From: Balanoglossus misakiensis
Lineage: Eukaryota; Hemichordata
Direction of reading: 5' to 3'
Length of the DNA stretch: 64,000 bases
Assembly (NCBI GenBank): GCA_040954595.2
Contig: CM082589.2
Span: forward strand, 496,001-560,000
Under the pieces are notes generated by a model, which saw only the letters and a program-made list of their open reading frames with translations, was not told the DNA's origin and made no database searches. Below are positions 37,634-52,600 of the stretch, piece by piece. The stretch's first letter is position 1. Each line of letters opens with the position of its first letter. A program made the position numbers and the translations under genes.

Positions 37634-40600
37634 CTGCAAAATATGGAAGAGAAAGATGTTGTTTAAAATAATGTTAGTTGACAGGACTGAAATCATGTGT
37701 CATACTGTGTACCATATGTATGGAGTTTTTGTCAATATTTGACACTACCAGTGGAATAAACAAGATTTGATAAAGAAGTGAAACCGCATCATACTTCTAA
37801 TTTCTACAATAATGGTTACTAAACAAAATGCAGGTAGTTTGTCATGAAGTGACAATGGTGTGATCGCAAATAGTATCACTAAACGTCGCACTGTGATGAC
37901 ACATGATTATGTTTCAGAAACCAACTTCCATAAATATAACAGAGGTGTGAGCAGGGGACATGCGTGGTGGTGGGGATAGGTACGGCAGGGTTTGTTCAGT
38001 TAGAAGCGTGCAAAGTCTTGCAGGGGAATCAAGTGTTTGTAACACTATATCATGCCACATCCAACTAACAAGCAATACAAGAAGGGGCAGTGTGTACAGG
38101 TATACATGTGAACTATTCTGAGATAAATTCACACAGAAAAATTGATTCTGAAATCAGCAGAAGACTATGCCACTATTTTCATGTCTACATGTTTTGTTAC
38201 AAGAGTAACATGTCGACGTGCAATTAACATTGCTTACACAACATTAGATGGTATCTATATGCATTCATATCAGAATAGTTCAAATCGTGTTCTGGTAGTT
38301 TGTGAAGTGTTATGCATGTAAACAGGTTAGATCAATGCGCATGCGTGAGATAGATCACCACGTTCGTCGAGTCAGACATTCGCCAATTCACCTTGTTGCA
38401 GTCTGTATACAGGGCAGGAGTCTGTGAGTGCGGGAAAAGTTTGACATTGCAAAAGTTCGCACAGGACAGATAACAGATGTTAAATAGAAAATTTCTGGTT
38501 AGCAAATAAAAAGCAAAGCGTGCGCACGTGCGTTGCCGATAGCGACCAGTCTCTTAGAGAGTAAGAACGCACTTCTCTAGACAAGTATCACGGCAACGCA
38601 TCAGTCCATATCAACTTGGACCGCAGCATCTTCAAAAGCTTCATTTTCAACTCCACTGTGGGTGTCTGGGCGTTTTCCCATTGTGACATAAACCTGGAAA
38701 ATATCACATTATTAGAATGTACGTCGGGAGTATGAATGCAATAGAGAGAGAGAGAGAGAATAACCGATGGTTATGATGAGTAAGAGACAACATCAGGAAA
38801 AACAAAGAGACACAGATGACAAAGTAATTGTACGTGATAACCATTTTTGAATGGTTGATACATGAAGCAATATAATATTGCTGTTGTTATATTGGCTGAA
38901 AGGGATCAGCTTATGTTTGATCTGTAATACAATCCAAAAGATGTATGAGTACGCATTTCGAGTAAATGTATGTTGTTACAGAATGTAATGACAGGCATAT
39001 GTCATAATAAGATCTGAAAGAGAATATTTTATGCACAAATAAAACCCATTCCTTTACCTGATCTAATGTGGTCTGGAATACGGAATAATCTTCAATGTGG
39101 AATGTTTTCTTTTTGTCTTCCATGAGTTTGAATATCATGGAGAGGGTGCCATCTTTTCCAGGAATCTGATAATGAAGAACTCCATGATGCCTCTCCTGTC
39201 ATAAATTAAGGAAAACATTATTTAAACATTCAATTCGGGAAGATTATGACAATGTTCAGTTGTTCGAAATGGGCAAATTCCAAGTTATTTCAAAAACAAA
39301 ATCTGTCAAAATATAGTTTGTAGCTCACCTGTAATGTTGCTGAAGGAAATCTTGTCACAACAAGATCCTCAATCGGTCTGAGATTCGGCATTTCTCTCCC
39401 CACTTTTAGTATCAGTGTGTATCCTTGTCCATATTTGTTCTTCACATGTTGAGGGCTTCCTAAGCATTTGAATCGACCATTGACCATAATCGCCAGCCTC
39501 GTACACAGAGCTTCACATTCTTCCATGCTATTCAGAGAAGAACAAATGTGTTATGCGACATGAGTGCTGATTGGTTAATGAATATTCTTTGATTAATTTG
39601 CATGAAATGTTATCCAATGGCATGAAGTGTAATACTTTGAAATGGCCTATGAATATGTGCGTACCTGTGTGAAGTGAAGACAACTGATCGTCTATCAGCA
39701 ATGGTGCTCAAGATGTTATCCCATACAACACGTCTTGAAGTGGGATCCATACCAGTTGTGGGTTCATCCTGGCAAGAAAAAATACAAATATTAAATCAGA
39801 TCAAATTCTTTCCTTGCCTCAAATTACTAATCTCTTTTATTATCCAATCACTGCTTTCATCCAACTTACCATTAGAATGACATCTGGCTTGCCTATGAGA
39901 CTAATAGCAGTTGATAATTTCCGTTTCATTCCTCCACTGTATTTGCCCACACGCTTGTCTGCTGCTCCGAGCAACTTCACCTTCTTCAATGCCCACTTGA
40001 CGACAGTTTTAACATTTTTGCCGGGGATCCCGCGAATTCTTGCGTAGCAGTACAAGTGCTCCCTCCCTGTCATGAGGTTGTCCAGGGCGTCTTCTTGCGG
40101 GCAATATCCAGTGCTGAGGATTGCGATAGAGGAAAATACAAACTTAAAAGGGGTCGCCATTTAACTTGTGGCCTTTACAGACAGGTCCATGCTGCAAAGG
40201 GTCTGTAAGAAAGTGGCTACATGTAGACAAGTTTCCACTATACAGAGGAGGCCACTAAACAACAGTGGTGTAAATCGCACCAGATAACTAATGTTGATCA
40301 AAATTGTACCCACCTTGTTGAATTCAGAATTGCTTTGCCACCTGATGGATTCAAGTCTCCTGTGAGCATCTTGAAAGTTGTTGTCTTCCCGGCGCCGTTT
40401 ACACCCAGTAAGCCAAAGCACTATGGGTAGACAAAAATGGTAGAAGTTAATTCCCTTTCTTGATAAAGAACTGCACTTGTATAAAACCTCATCAAACCCA
40501 TCAACCAATTAAAAAAACAAAGATTCCACAATAGAAATATAAAGGTCTGTACTTACTTCTCCACCAGGAACTCCAAGAGAAAGATGATTGACAGCAACAT

Positions 40601-43600
40601 GTTTGTGAAAACCAGTTCGGTAAACCTGGAAAATAAAACGTGATATATTTTATGTTCCTCTTTTGCTATGGTTTAATCAATGTGCTTATTTTAAAAAATA
40701 TAAAATAAGGGGCTTAATACACAGATAAGAGGATACTTACTTTTGTAAGGTCCTGTAAGACTACAAAGTTTTTGTTTGCATTTCCAGCCAACACACGTCG
40801 TTGTTCGTCCATAACATCACTGTCTTCCTGTTCTGTGTCACTGTGTTTGCCGGCATTGTGACTGTGAAATGTAAAACCATGTAATCCATGAAGTTGCAAC
40901 AACAACAACAAAAGCGACGACAACAACTGAGCCTGAGATATCCTCGTTGGACAAACGAAACAGAAATGTCTTGCGTCTGAAATGTGATCCTACTGTTGAT
41001 GATGTTGATGAATTGAACTTACCTATCTGGAACACTATAGCTGATGTATTCAAAGATCAAAACCATCAAGAAGAACAGGACGCCTTCAGCAGCCATGACA
41101 ATCAAATGCCACCCTAGCATCTCGTATCCAAGGGGCTCTTCAAACACATTCACACCAAAGCGCATGTAGACATCCGCGATGTGTTGGTTACTCGACAACC
41201 GAATCAAACCGTTCGTCAGACAAAACTGAGGAAACATCAGGAAGACATACTCGCATGTTTCCTTGACTTCAAGAAGTTCCTGAAATGCAAAGACAAGAAT
41301 AACTGATCAGACAATGCATGACCAATACAACTTTAAACCCTTTCACCCCCAATTTGCACTATAGAGGTCCAACTACACCTTAGAAAACAACAGATTTAGG
41401 TCAATGCAGAAAAAAATAAAGACGCAGTGAATTTTATGAACACAATATGGTAAACAACCATGATTTCTTCATTGATTTCAAAAAGACTCGTGTTTACCTC
41501 AGTGGTCATAGGTAGGATGGAGAATATGTTGGTCAGAATTGCGATCAGTGCATTTGCACATCCACATACGATGAAGGCAGTTCCTGAATCTTTGAAGCTT
41601 CGATGGAATAAATACATAAACGGTATGCAGGACCATCTGAGAGAAATAACACAGACACAGAAATAAGGATTAGCATGTTTTTTTTTCATGGTATTTAAAA
41701 AGTAATCCTATAGGATTAAAAACATATATAACTGGAATAAAAGACACTACTATGCACAACTCTAATTTCACAAGAATGACATTTGGATTTAAAAATTAAA
41801 GGATAATACCAGACTTACCCAAAGAGTAACAACAAAGAGACAAATGCTGGAATGTTGTCCGGTGATGAAAATGACTTGGTGCCAAACGCATACACTAAGA
41901 TCACACACAGAGCTGTTGGCAACAGGTAGTTTATCTGTAAAAAAAATCAAGAGCCAATAAGTTCACTGTTTCATCAAAATCCTGAGAAAAATTCTTATAT
42001 CATTTCAATGTCTGCATGCACACAAATCACATCATATTCAAGACAGGACATTATTACAATGACAAAGTTCACTCACCATATCCCAGAGGAAGTTGGCCAA
42101 CCAATATGTGCCAAGCGTCATACCACTGACCAAATGTAAACGTTTGATTCCTCGGATGTTCTCCGTGACAAGATACATGATGAAGCACGGTGGCACAATG
42201 CAGAACGCACAGACAATCATGATGCACACACCAAATTCTCGTATCATCTCCAATCTGTTCAAAGACAGAAAAAATTCATAGACTTCACTTGAGAGGTTTG
42301 CTTGATAATCATTCAAATACCGTTAATACCACTGGCCCAAAACCTGATCTTATGCATCCTGTATAACCTTGATTATCATTCTTACACAACTTTGTAAAGA
42401 ATACACTCTATGTTTTTCTGATATATGAATTAACACTTACACTGTATCGTCTCCAAGTTGTGCCTTGTTCAGATGAAGAGGGTGGTTGTATGCTGTAATA
42501 CCTGTAAAACGACATCAACAAGATCATTAGAACGATTCTTATACAGATGAGGATCCTCTCGAATTTTGACATGTTGACCAATAAAAACCAGTTTGTTTTA
42601 TGACAAAGTTGCAGAGCCCGGGTACATGTAGCTCATGTCTTGTAACTTGCATTTTTTATTTGACCGAACTGTCAATACTTTCAGCGTCTCTCTCAGACCG
42701 AAGTTCATATATTTTCAAGTGCAACAAATGGAACCAGAAATAATACTCACCATATAAGGCAGGATTTTCACCGTTCTGTTGCACCCTACTGCGCAGAAGT
42801 ACATTGTTCATGGTGTTCAAAAATGTCGGCATTGTGTGGAAACCTTCATTGTCATACCAAACCTAAAAATACAATTTGAATTTAATTAATTTTAGCTTAT
42901 GCCCAGACAGCTATTTCTCTATCATGTTTGCACCAACTGGTATTACACTGTGTAACACTACTTTTCCACAACATTTTCTTTAATGGGTAATGTTACCTTG
43001 ATAAACTGTTTGCTGCTACCACTCTGTGTATTTCCGAAAGAAAGACCGCCATATCTGACGCGAAAATATTCTGCTGTGGTTCTCTGCAAATAATCCGACA
43101 GATCTGGCTTCAAAGTGAGATCTTGGATGATGGAAGATGTGTTTGAACGCCATTCAGGCACACGGGAACCAGCTGCTCCATCTGGACATCTCTGACGTCC
43201 TTGATTTGAGCATGTGCAGTTCGGGACGTTCCTGTCTTGTTCTAGCAATGTTTGGATCTGGCTGTAGGTCAGGTCAGCGATGTTGATGTCAAAGTAGTCT
43301 TCTTTGAAACTGCACGGGTAAAGATTCCTTCAAATAAACAAACAGATACAAATACGGTCATTATACATCAGTACTTACCGGTACATAGGGAGAGATGGAA
43401 AGAGAAAGTTGGCTTAAAGGTATACGGTCACCTATACAAATTTAGCCACAGTTACCATGGTAAATTGAGATCTAACCAATCACAGATTTTCAGTGGGTGG
43501 CACACGCGAAAATAAAGTGTTCTTTAGAACACTTAAATACGCCATTTCAACTATATATGGCTATATGAAAATTGGAGGTGACCGTATACCTTTAAGTGGG

Positions 43601-46600
43601 TAAGATGGACAGATAGATAGACAGATGGAACAAGTGCTTGTTTCTGTTAACTTACTTCTGGTCAGCATCGGCCATACACGTCGTCCCAATACCCGGTGGT
43701 CCAAGGAAAGAAGCGGTCAGTTGGTCAGCTTGAGGTTGACCTTGTTGACTATTGCTGAAATGAATGAAATGATGTGTGTAAATGCTTATGGTAACAAGTT
43801 TGCTCATGTTAACATGCTAAAATTACGACATGAAACCGTACATGTAGTAATCATTTGCAGGGTGCAAGCACACAATTGTACTATCTTGTTTATTCAAATA
43901 TGGAAAATAAATATTTTGTTCTTTTTAATTCAGTAGGACACAAATGAGAAATATTTGTGTTGTCTTGTTTACATACCTGTAGAAGACATAACTCGGACTG
44001 CCGAACATGGCAGGTGTAAGTTGTAATGCTGGAGCTTTGCCACTAATTTCCAGATCGGCGAAGAACAGCGAAAGAGCAATCAAGATGGCGGGCATAATCA
44101 GGGTCCAGAAGTAACCTCTGATGTCGCGCTTTACGTGGTGGAATCGCTTGATCAAAATGGCCGACAATTGCTTGAAGCCGAGCGCTAGTCCGACATATTC
44201 TTGTTCACTATCACCTCTGAGTTTTCCCTCCTCTCCACGCTTTCGTCTCTTCGCTGAAATTACAGAAATAGTGAAGTTAAACATTTGGGCATAGTTTACA
44301 GTTGTTCAAACTGTCGTTTCTGTCTTTGGGTCGACAACACACATTTCTCAATGAAAGGACAAAGAATTTATAAACCAAGTTGCAGAGGATGTTGAAGATC
44401 AAAAGTATTTTTTCGCTACCTACCCTTTGAGTCTTTGTCTCCTTCTGTATCTGTCGACACATACGAAATGTCACTGTTGTCATCATGTGATCGTCGAAGA
44501 TTCCAGTTTTCTCTCTGCACGCTTTCTGATTCTTGAGCAGTCAGTGCAGTTTCTGCAACTTCTATATTTTGATTTCCAGACAGCTTCAGGAAGATCTGAG
44601 AGAGAGATTGCATAACAAGGTTTGTATAACCACAGGATTAAGGAGTAATGTGGGATATTCATTAGTTAAAGAGATCCACGCAAGTACGTGCCTCATAGAA
44701 GCAAAAACTGGACAAACAAACTCTGAATAAATCATTCCCACATATGTAACTGAAGACCAACCTGTTCAAGTGTTGTGTTGGAGATTCCATACGCAGCCAA
44801 ACGAAGGCTGGGCAAATGATCATCCAGGTCAGCAAACAGCCCGCCAAAATTTGACAGCTGTCCACGAGTGATAGGCAGAGTGTAGGAAAGTTCACTTCCT
44901 ATATCTTCGATCAATTCTGCACCCTGGATACGCGATTGGATGAACTCTGTTACAATGTTGGTGTCAAATGGACCTACAAAACACCAAAACAAAGAATCAA
45001 CCATGTTTAATTTGTCATTTTGTGTGATATGTATAGTTTCTAAATCTCTCGAAACTGAATGAATAAAAACTAATTCAAGTTACAATAATTCTCACCCATT
45101 GAAGATGCACCACTAGTTGAGCCTGATGAGCTTGGGACATCTTTCTCGTCGTCTAAGCCTTCATAAAGATTAAAACCTCGAGATTGTTTTGTCTCTTTCC
45201 TTTCCTTTTCAGGTGTTGACTTTTGACTGTCAGTCTTAGAAAGAGTGAGTTTGTAGCCATCACCGAAGCGTCTCTTGAGGAACAGTGGTGATCCGCATGC
45301 CCGAAGTTGTCCGCGATCCAAGATGGCAATTCTGTCTCCAAGGAAATCAGCCTCGTCCATGTGATGGGTACACAAGATGATCGTACGATCTGTAAATAAA
45401 ATGTGCAATAAATCTTTCTGTATCTCACAGTCTAATCATTCCTACCAACAACCAAATAATTGCATGTATACAATCCTCCTATGTAATATATAATAATATT
45501 ATAGATAAATATGGTATTTTAAAACTTTTTTGGGGGTTTAGTCTGGGTTGTTTCCATTATCACCTACCTTGTCTATTTTTCAAAATAAGATCCCAGATTC
45601 CCCGCCTTGCCATCGGGTCAATACCACTCGTAGGTTCATCGAGGATGACAGTGCGAGATCCAGCAAAGAAAGCTATAGCCACGGACAACTTCCGTTTCAT
45701 CCCTCCCGATAGATTTTGGACTTTCTGGTTGCGATGCTCAAGGAGTCCAACATCTTCAAGAATCCTGTATTTGCAGAGACATAAATACCAATTTATTAAC
45801 TGTGATTTTCACCACGCTTTCTCCCAATTCTCCAGAAGAAGCCACAGTAATGAGAATATTCATGAACTATTAAACATTTTTGTGCACATTTGTTTTTGAC
45901 ATCCTGATACTTACGTGTATGCTCTCTGTTTTATCACTGATCTAGGGAATCCCTTTATCCGACCATACAACTGTAAATGTTCATCAACTGTCAAACTGAA
46001 ATTGGTAAATAGAAAACAGGTATAATTAACCTCAAATTTAATATTGTGAAATATATTTACATGACACTCTCACAACTGAGCATACCTTTCTTAACAGAAA
46101 TAAAGAGGTAGAAACTTACGTCTCAAAGAGAGCGTTGTGCTGTGGACACATTCCAAGGTCTTGTCGGACTTCCTTGACATGTTTGACAACATTTTTGCCA
46201 TGGTGATAAACTGTGCCACTGGAGGGCGGTATTGTCCCAGTCATGATCGATCTGAAGAAAATATCAATTCGAGGAATCATAATGATGATCATTTTTGTCA
46301 AGTTTGTTTTGGTTTTGGAACAGCAGCATTGAACAATCGGCATTTTGGTGTTCACAATTGAACATCTTTACTACAATCTTCATCATCTACGTATGAATGA
46401 GTTGAAAAATCGGACACTTACATGGTTGTTGTTTTGCCAGCTCCATTGTGACCCAGAAATGATGTAATTTGACCTTCGTAAAAGTTGAGACTAAGATTAT
46501 TCACAGCAGCACGTCGTCTCTTTCCACTTCCGTATTTCTTGGTCAGTTCCTCAATGGACACTCCAAGATGCAGTCCAACTGGGGCACGCTCAACACCTGG

Positions 46601-49600
46601 ACGGCCATCTTCTTCTGTTAAGCCAAAGAAAATAAGTAACATAAGTAATCTGATCAACTTCATCATGGACGTGTTATGGCCTTTCTCATACAATCATAAT
46701 ATTTTCCCAACTTTCAAGATGGGTGTGGTTCTCTACTGAACGTTTATTTTTCTTGCATGGCAAGACAAGATACAATCCTCGATCATCAGTTAGTAACTAG
46801 TCAATCAATCAAACCTTTCCAATCATTGATTTGGATTTATTGGATTCTCGGGTACTCCTGGGCACTGAGAGAAAGTGCCAAGTCTTTTCTATGATTGTAT
46901 TGCCCACTTTTTGTACTGTGACCAATACTCTGCCAGTCATTGTCTCTCATTTTTCATCCACAACTACACCACTCACCATCAAGATATCCGGTTTCGTACG
47001 TGGGATTTGAATGACCCTGGATTTCAGTGCCCTCTGTGTATTTCTTTTTCCGAGAGCCACCACTGAACAAGCCAGGGCAACAGTTCCAGTACGACAGAGT
47101 CAGAGGGAAATAGAATGGACGAGGAATTCCATATCGACCTGAGAAACAAAATTGGTGAAAAAATTCATTTCAGTGACAGTGTGAAACAAATTAAAAGAAA
47201 TGCACATCAACAGAAACAGCAAAATAAATACAACTTCAATTGTCATGTATTCATGTTATACGCACCTGGGTTAACATTGTTCACGTACCAACCAATCAGG
47301 AAATAGATAACGCTGTCAATCATTATCATCGCTAACATCCAATCAAATGTAAGAACACCACCCTCTATAGGGTTATCCTGGATGTTTGACCAATGGATTC
47401 CAATGCCTTGTTCCTCATAGATTGCCAGCAAGCCACACCCATAGCACAATGCAGTTGTTGATGATAAACACTAAGAAATAAACAGGAGTAAAATCGAGTC
47501 CTATAAGTTTAGAGTTTCTTATTCTTTGAAAGTTTAATACCTCACCACTCATCTACAGTAACTTTTATCAGAGAGGTGTCTGTGAGATACTTTGAGATAT
47601 TTGCTTTTTAGTTCTGTTGACCAATGAAACCATGGTGATGAAAGGGTTAACGTAGCAGTTTCATATGCACTTACCGTCAAGATGGATTGCCAGAAATTCA
47701 ACTCATCCTGCAATGCCAAGACAACTACATAAGGTAGATAACCTACAAGATACACCAAGATTGCTGCCACGCTACTCATGTTGGATCTTTGGAAGAACGC
47801 CCCAATCATATAGCTGTAAATGTAAAAAGGGAAAATATTTCAGAATGAAATCAGGGAGAGGAAATACGTCTAAGTCATGACTATCTACCATCACATTATA
47901 ACACGTCATGCACATACATGTACCGGTAGATCGTAGATCGTAATGTTGATCACATAACTTACCACATCATCACCAAGGAGAAACAGTAACACAGCAGAAA
48001 CACGATAAGAACCAGCCAATCAGAAAAGCCGAGGACGTTTCCAACTTTCAAGATCACAACCAAGAGGATTGCTGATATCGCCAACAAAATGAAGTTATTC
48101 AGAAACCAGGCACACCAGTTGACACCACTAGGAAGTCCCATCACTTTCATGACCTGTTGGTCAGAAAAAAATTGTTAATGGAATGTTAAATTGATAACCA
48201 GATTTAAACTGAATATGCCTCCATGCTTTGACTGTTATCTGTATATTATAACGAATATCAAAAGATAGATTGATTATTCAACCAACCCAGAGCCATATTT
48301 GCTTATGATTACCAAACGTCAAAAACACTCACCTCCTCAAGACCATGTTCTTTTTCGTAAACAAGTCGATAAGTCATTATAGCAACATTTGCTATGAAGC
48401 TCAGCGTCAGTAGCACTGGTAACATGTAGGCCGTATATCGTGTAAACCTTGAAAAAAAAATTTGGATATTAAAGTTACAACTATTTTCATATCTGTCACA
48501 TACTTTCTTCTTGTAAATGTCTGTTATGCGATATACAGTACTATATGTGAGCATGCAGTTGGGTATTAAGGTATAGTGAAAGTCACAGACTGAGAGTCAT
48601 AGAAAGACACAGTAGAATGCCATGTTATCCATATGTACTTACATATCACTGACATAACATGGGTAGGGCACTTGCTGTGTATAAAGTCCCACGTCACTCG
48701 TATCTCGTCCAGTCTGCACATTGATCACAGCTCGTTCAACCATGTCTTGCAGATAAACAAATCCACGCAAATATCTTTGATCGTTGATGAAATCAGTTCT
48801 CGGAGCTGGTCGCCATACTCTGGGTCGGACCAGATGCGTCTGCGGAGTATTATCGATGTCCATGCGGATTTTGTACTTAACATGTCTGGGTAATGTTTCT
48901 CTGTTTTCAAACTCGCTGAAGAAGACACCTGTGAATGTGCAATTAAAATACAGTCAAACTTGAGTTAGTGGTCACTTCTCTATAGTGGTCACTTCTCTAT
49001 AGTGGCCACTTTGTTACAGTTCCTGTGCAATTAGATTCAGTCCTCTGCAGACGTCGTAGGCAATGTGCCGGAGCGCCTGCCTATACATGACGGAAATTTT
49101 CAATCTACTCTACGCTAAAACCTTCTCTCTTGTTTACTCACTTGCTAACATTTTGTTATCAAGGTCCAACTCTTTCGCCCTGGCAACCATTTCTTCTTCA
49201 GTTGCAAACCCTTCAAATCTGTCCAACTCGACACATTGCGTGACCTCCCACAACAATTTTAGCAGACTGTCCATCTCAGAAGTGCCTTCACCTCCCAAGA
49301 GACTCGCCAAATCAGAATCCAGTGCATTCAGCAGTTGTGTCGTGTCAAGGTTTTCTTGTCCTTCTAGTAGACTGCTAACCAATGGGTTGCTAAGCGTTTC
49401 CTGATTTGAGTAAATAAAAGTTTAACTTTCATGTTATCTAAGCATTAACTGTAAAAGAAAAATTATTTCATACTCTTAAATAAGAGAGATGACTAATTAG
49501 TTTTCTCAATTCACAAATAAAAATACATGTAATTCAATCTTAACTTGAAATAACATTTTCCAAAGATGAATCATTTCTATGATGTTGCTAATAATCTGTA

Positions 49601-52600
49601 AACAAATTATAACCTACCCGAAGTTGGTTTATTTCTTCAGCTGAGATGAAACCTTCCCCGATGGTCTCTGATGTTTCAAGCCAAGTGGTTGCAAACGTTT
49701 GCAAGTCGGCAACTTCTTGGAAGGTATCATTGGCCTACGGAACACATCAAATATGCCAAGTGAACATTTTAAGAGACAAAACTGTCATCAGTGTGATACA
49801 ATATGACCCTCTCTCTAGGACAAGTTTGTGAAATGTTTCTGACCTTAATTCCCCGCAGATTCTTTCTGCCAACCCCCCTCTTGTTATAAATGAAAACTCC
49901 CTGATAGATTCTCTTGCAGCCAAAATGAGTGATCAAAAAGCAATGCTGATAAATTTGTCTTACCTTGGCTATGATCTTTCTCGTTGCTTCATTGTCAGGT
50001 GCATAGGGGATTTTGCCTAATAAAATGGGCTTCAAATAAGCCCAGGTGATAATGCCATTTGGACCGTTGTTGATTTGTTGGTAAACACTTCGACAAAAGT
50101 CAGCTACAGGAAGTAAACAACACATTTTATATGAGCATTTGAATAAATAACTAGGAAATACTTTCAGAAAAAATTCAAAGTAAGGATGACATGTGAGAGG
50201 TTGACCTGTCCATAAAAACCACCTGCTTATTATAAATAACAGGTTAGGAAAGTCCCTCGACTGGCTGTTATAGACAGGTTTGATTGTATTATTAGCAAAC
50301 TTTGAATAATTGACATAATTACTTTTAGCTTCGAGCAATTCACTGGGTATCTGGTCGCCCCTTGGTTCAACGTCTCTTTTCCGCCTTTTGCCAAATGCTG
50401 TGAAGGTTGATTCCACATCATCGTATGTGGTGACTAAATCTTCCCCACACATGACCTCTGACATGCTACTCATTGCTTGTCGTGCAGCGGTTCCGGTCAG
50501 CGTTCCTTGTCCGATTTCTGGCGGCAGTTTGTCCGTCAAACTGAAGTTCTTGACAGCATTCAGAATCTCCGGTAATTTTTCTTCCAGTGGTTTCAAAGTA
50601 TCAAGAAGTTCCGTGATGCCATCCAAGTTGTCTGCTACTCCTTCGATCTGTTCTTGGATGTTTCCACTTAAAATCTGAACATAAGAAAAGTTTTCAAAAG
50701 AGAAATTCAACGTCACTTAATTGTATCGAAAACAAGTCAACTTAAAACACCACTGAACCCTGAATGCATAGTAATACAAACCTGTTGAATAATGGTGCCA
50801 ATATTCAATTGTGAGATGAGTTCAGAGGTGATGTTCGCCCAGAGGTTCTGTTCTACTGTACAAATACTGTTGATTAAATCGGTGACGTTGAAGTCTTCGG
50901 GAAACACCAGGAGTTGAGATAGTTCTTCTTCATTACACACTTGGTCTGCAACTACCGTGGCATTCGGATCGAAAAACTGAAAAATTCAGGATAGAAAATG
51001 AGTAAGAAAGGTGTAGACACTCAACACAACACAACAAAACCACTTGAATATCATAATGACATGTGTCAGATTACATGTAGCTATGTGACAAAATACCAGC
51101 TTACCGATTCAAATTTCAGAGATGCTCTCAACAAGTCATCAGCGACTTTTGGCGGGAAATTCAGCTCTTCCACAAGGAAATCTTTGAAGTCGTCTGCATT
51201 GATGACCAATTCTGATATTTGAACATCTGTCATATAAAAAATTCTCAGTAAATAAGATGATATGTTCATAGTATTCTATAATGTACATGTAATACATATG
51301 GAAGAACAAACTATAGTTACTTGTGAAAATCTATGTAATGATGTGATACTTGGGAGTTGTGACCTACCTGGCATTTGTTGTAAGATTTCTCTCAAAACGG
51401 GCAAACTCTCAAAGGCGTCAAAGAATTCCCGAAGTCGTTGGTATTCAGGAAGATCATGCAGAAATGGTTCAAAAGTCACCAATAGTTCTCCCATTCTGTT
51501 TCAAAAATTAAAGAGTTAAGTTTTAGCATGAATGAGTCTAGATGAATTGGACAACTTTGTAAAGCTTATCCGATAGAAAGTGTTGGCCTAATGATGAAAA
51601 ATTGAACGTTATATATCTTCTAAATAAAAAACATGTCTCTTACTCGATGATGATATCACCAGTTTGTTGATCATTGATCAGCAGGAGTTGAGCAGCGTCT
51701 ATGCCTTCTTCCAAGGCTCCACTGAGATCTTCCCACATCTTGACAGCTCTATCCAGGAATTCCTCGCTCGGACGTAGCTCCTTCAGGTATCTCTCCAGAT
51801 CTCCCATGAGCGTTGACCAATCTGGATTTTCACTGGGTGGACTGCGTACTAGAAGCTGGCATAAAATCAACGAACATCAATGAGCATACCAAATACTGTA
51901 CATGTTCATTATGAAGTAATTAGTACAGGATCTAACATTATAAATCTTTGACTACAGGGGCCAAGTTTCTGAAAATATGTTACCTTAGCAACTAAACTTG
52001 GTGTATCAACAAAGTTCTCCAATACATCGAGCGGGACATTCACAGTGCACAATTGGTTCAATCCAAACATCACCATGGTTTCATTAGCGTCAGGAGGGAA
52101 CATGATGAAGTTGTGAACTTGGTCTTCGTCACAAATAATGGGCAACACATCAGCCTCAGTCTCGATTATCTGCAGAAGCTGTAAACAGAAGATTTTGAAA
52201 ATCACACACTTCAAAACATAATCAACAAAAAGCGCAGTAATAAAGGGCAACCTTTGTATGCAATTAGAATAGAAGCAGAGTATAACAAAAACCGCCACCC
52301 ATCTTACCATATCCGAGTTGACGGTAGAATTCATCAGCAACCGCACAAACTCTGCGTCAATTCCCATTATGTCGGTCAGATATTTCTGGACTTCAGATGA
52401 ATTTGTGAAAATTTCAGTAAAGTTGATAGGTGGACCTGGTTTGGCTGAAATTAATAAAATGAAGATGCAAACATGTATTCACTTCTTGGTCTGTTATGAT
52501 TATTCGTCGAATGTTAATTCAGTGAACGATATTATAAGCTGACATGAGTCATAAACATTTTCTCAGAACTTGTTTCTCAAACTGAATAAACATTCACACA

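Noticed and set aside
49769-50716. Single 315-codon minus-strand exon
   Set aside because: It contains two ABCA exons (50323-50674 and 49964-50103) joined by an intron that happens to be open. Splice sites and phases fit removal, and the intron segment contains a dispersed repeat copy.
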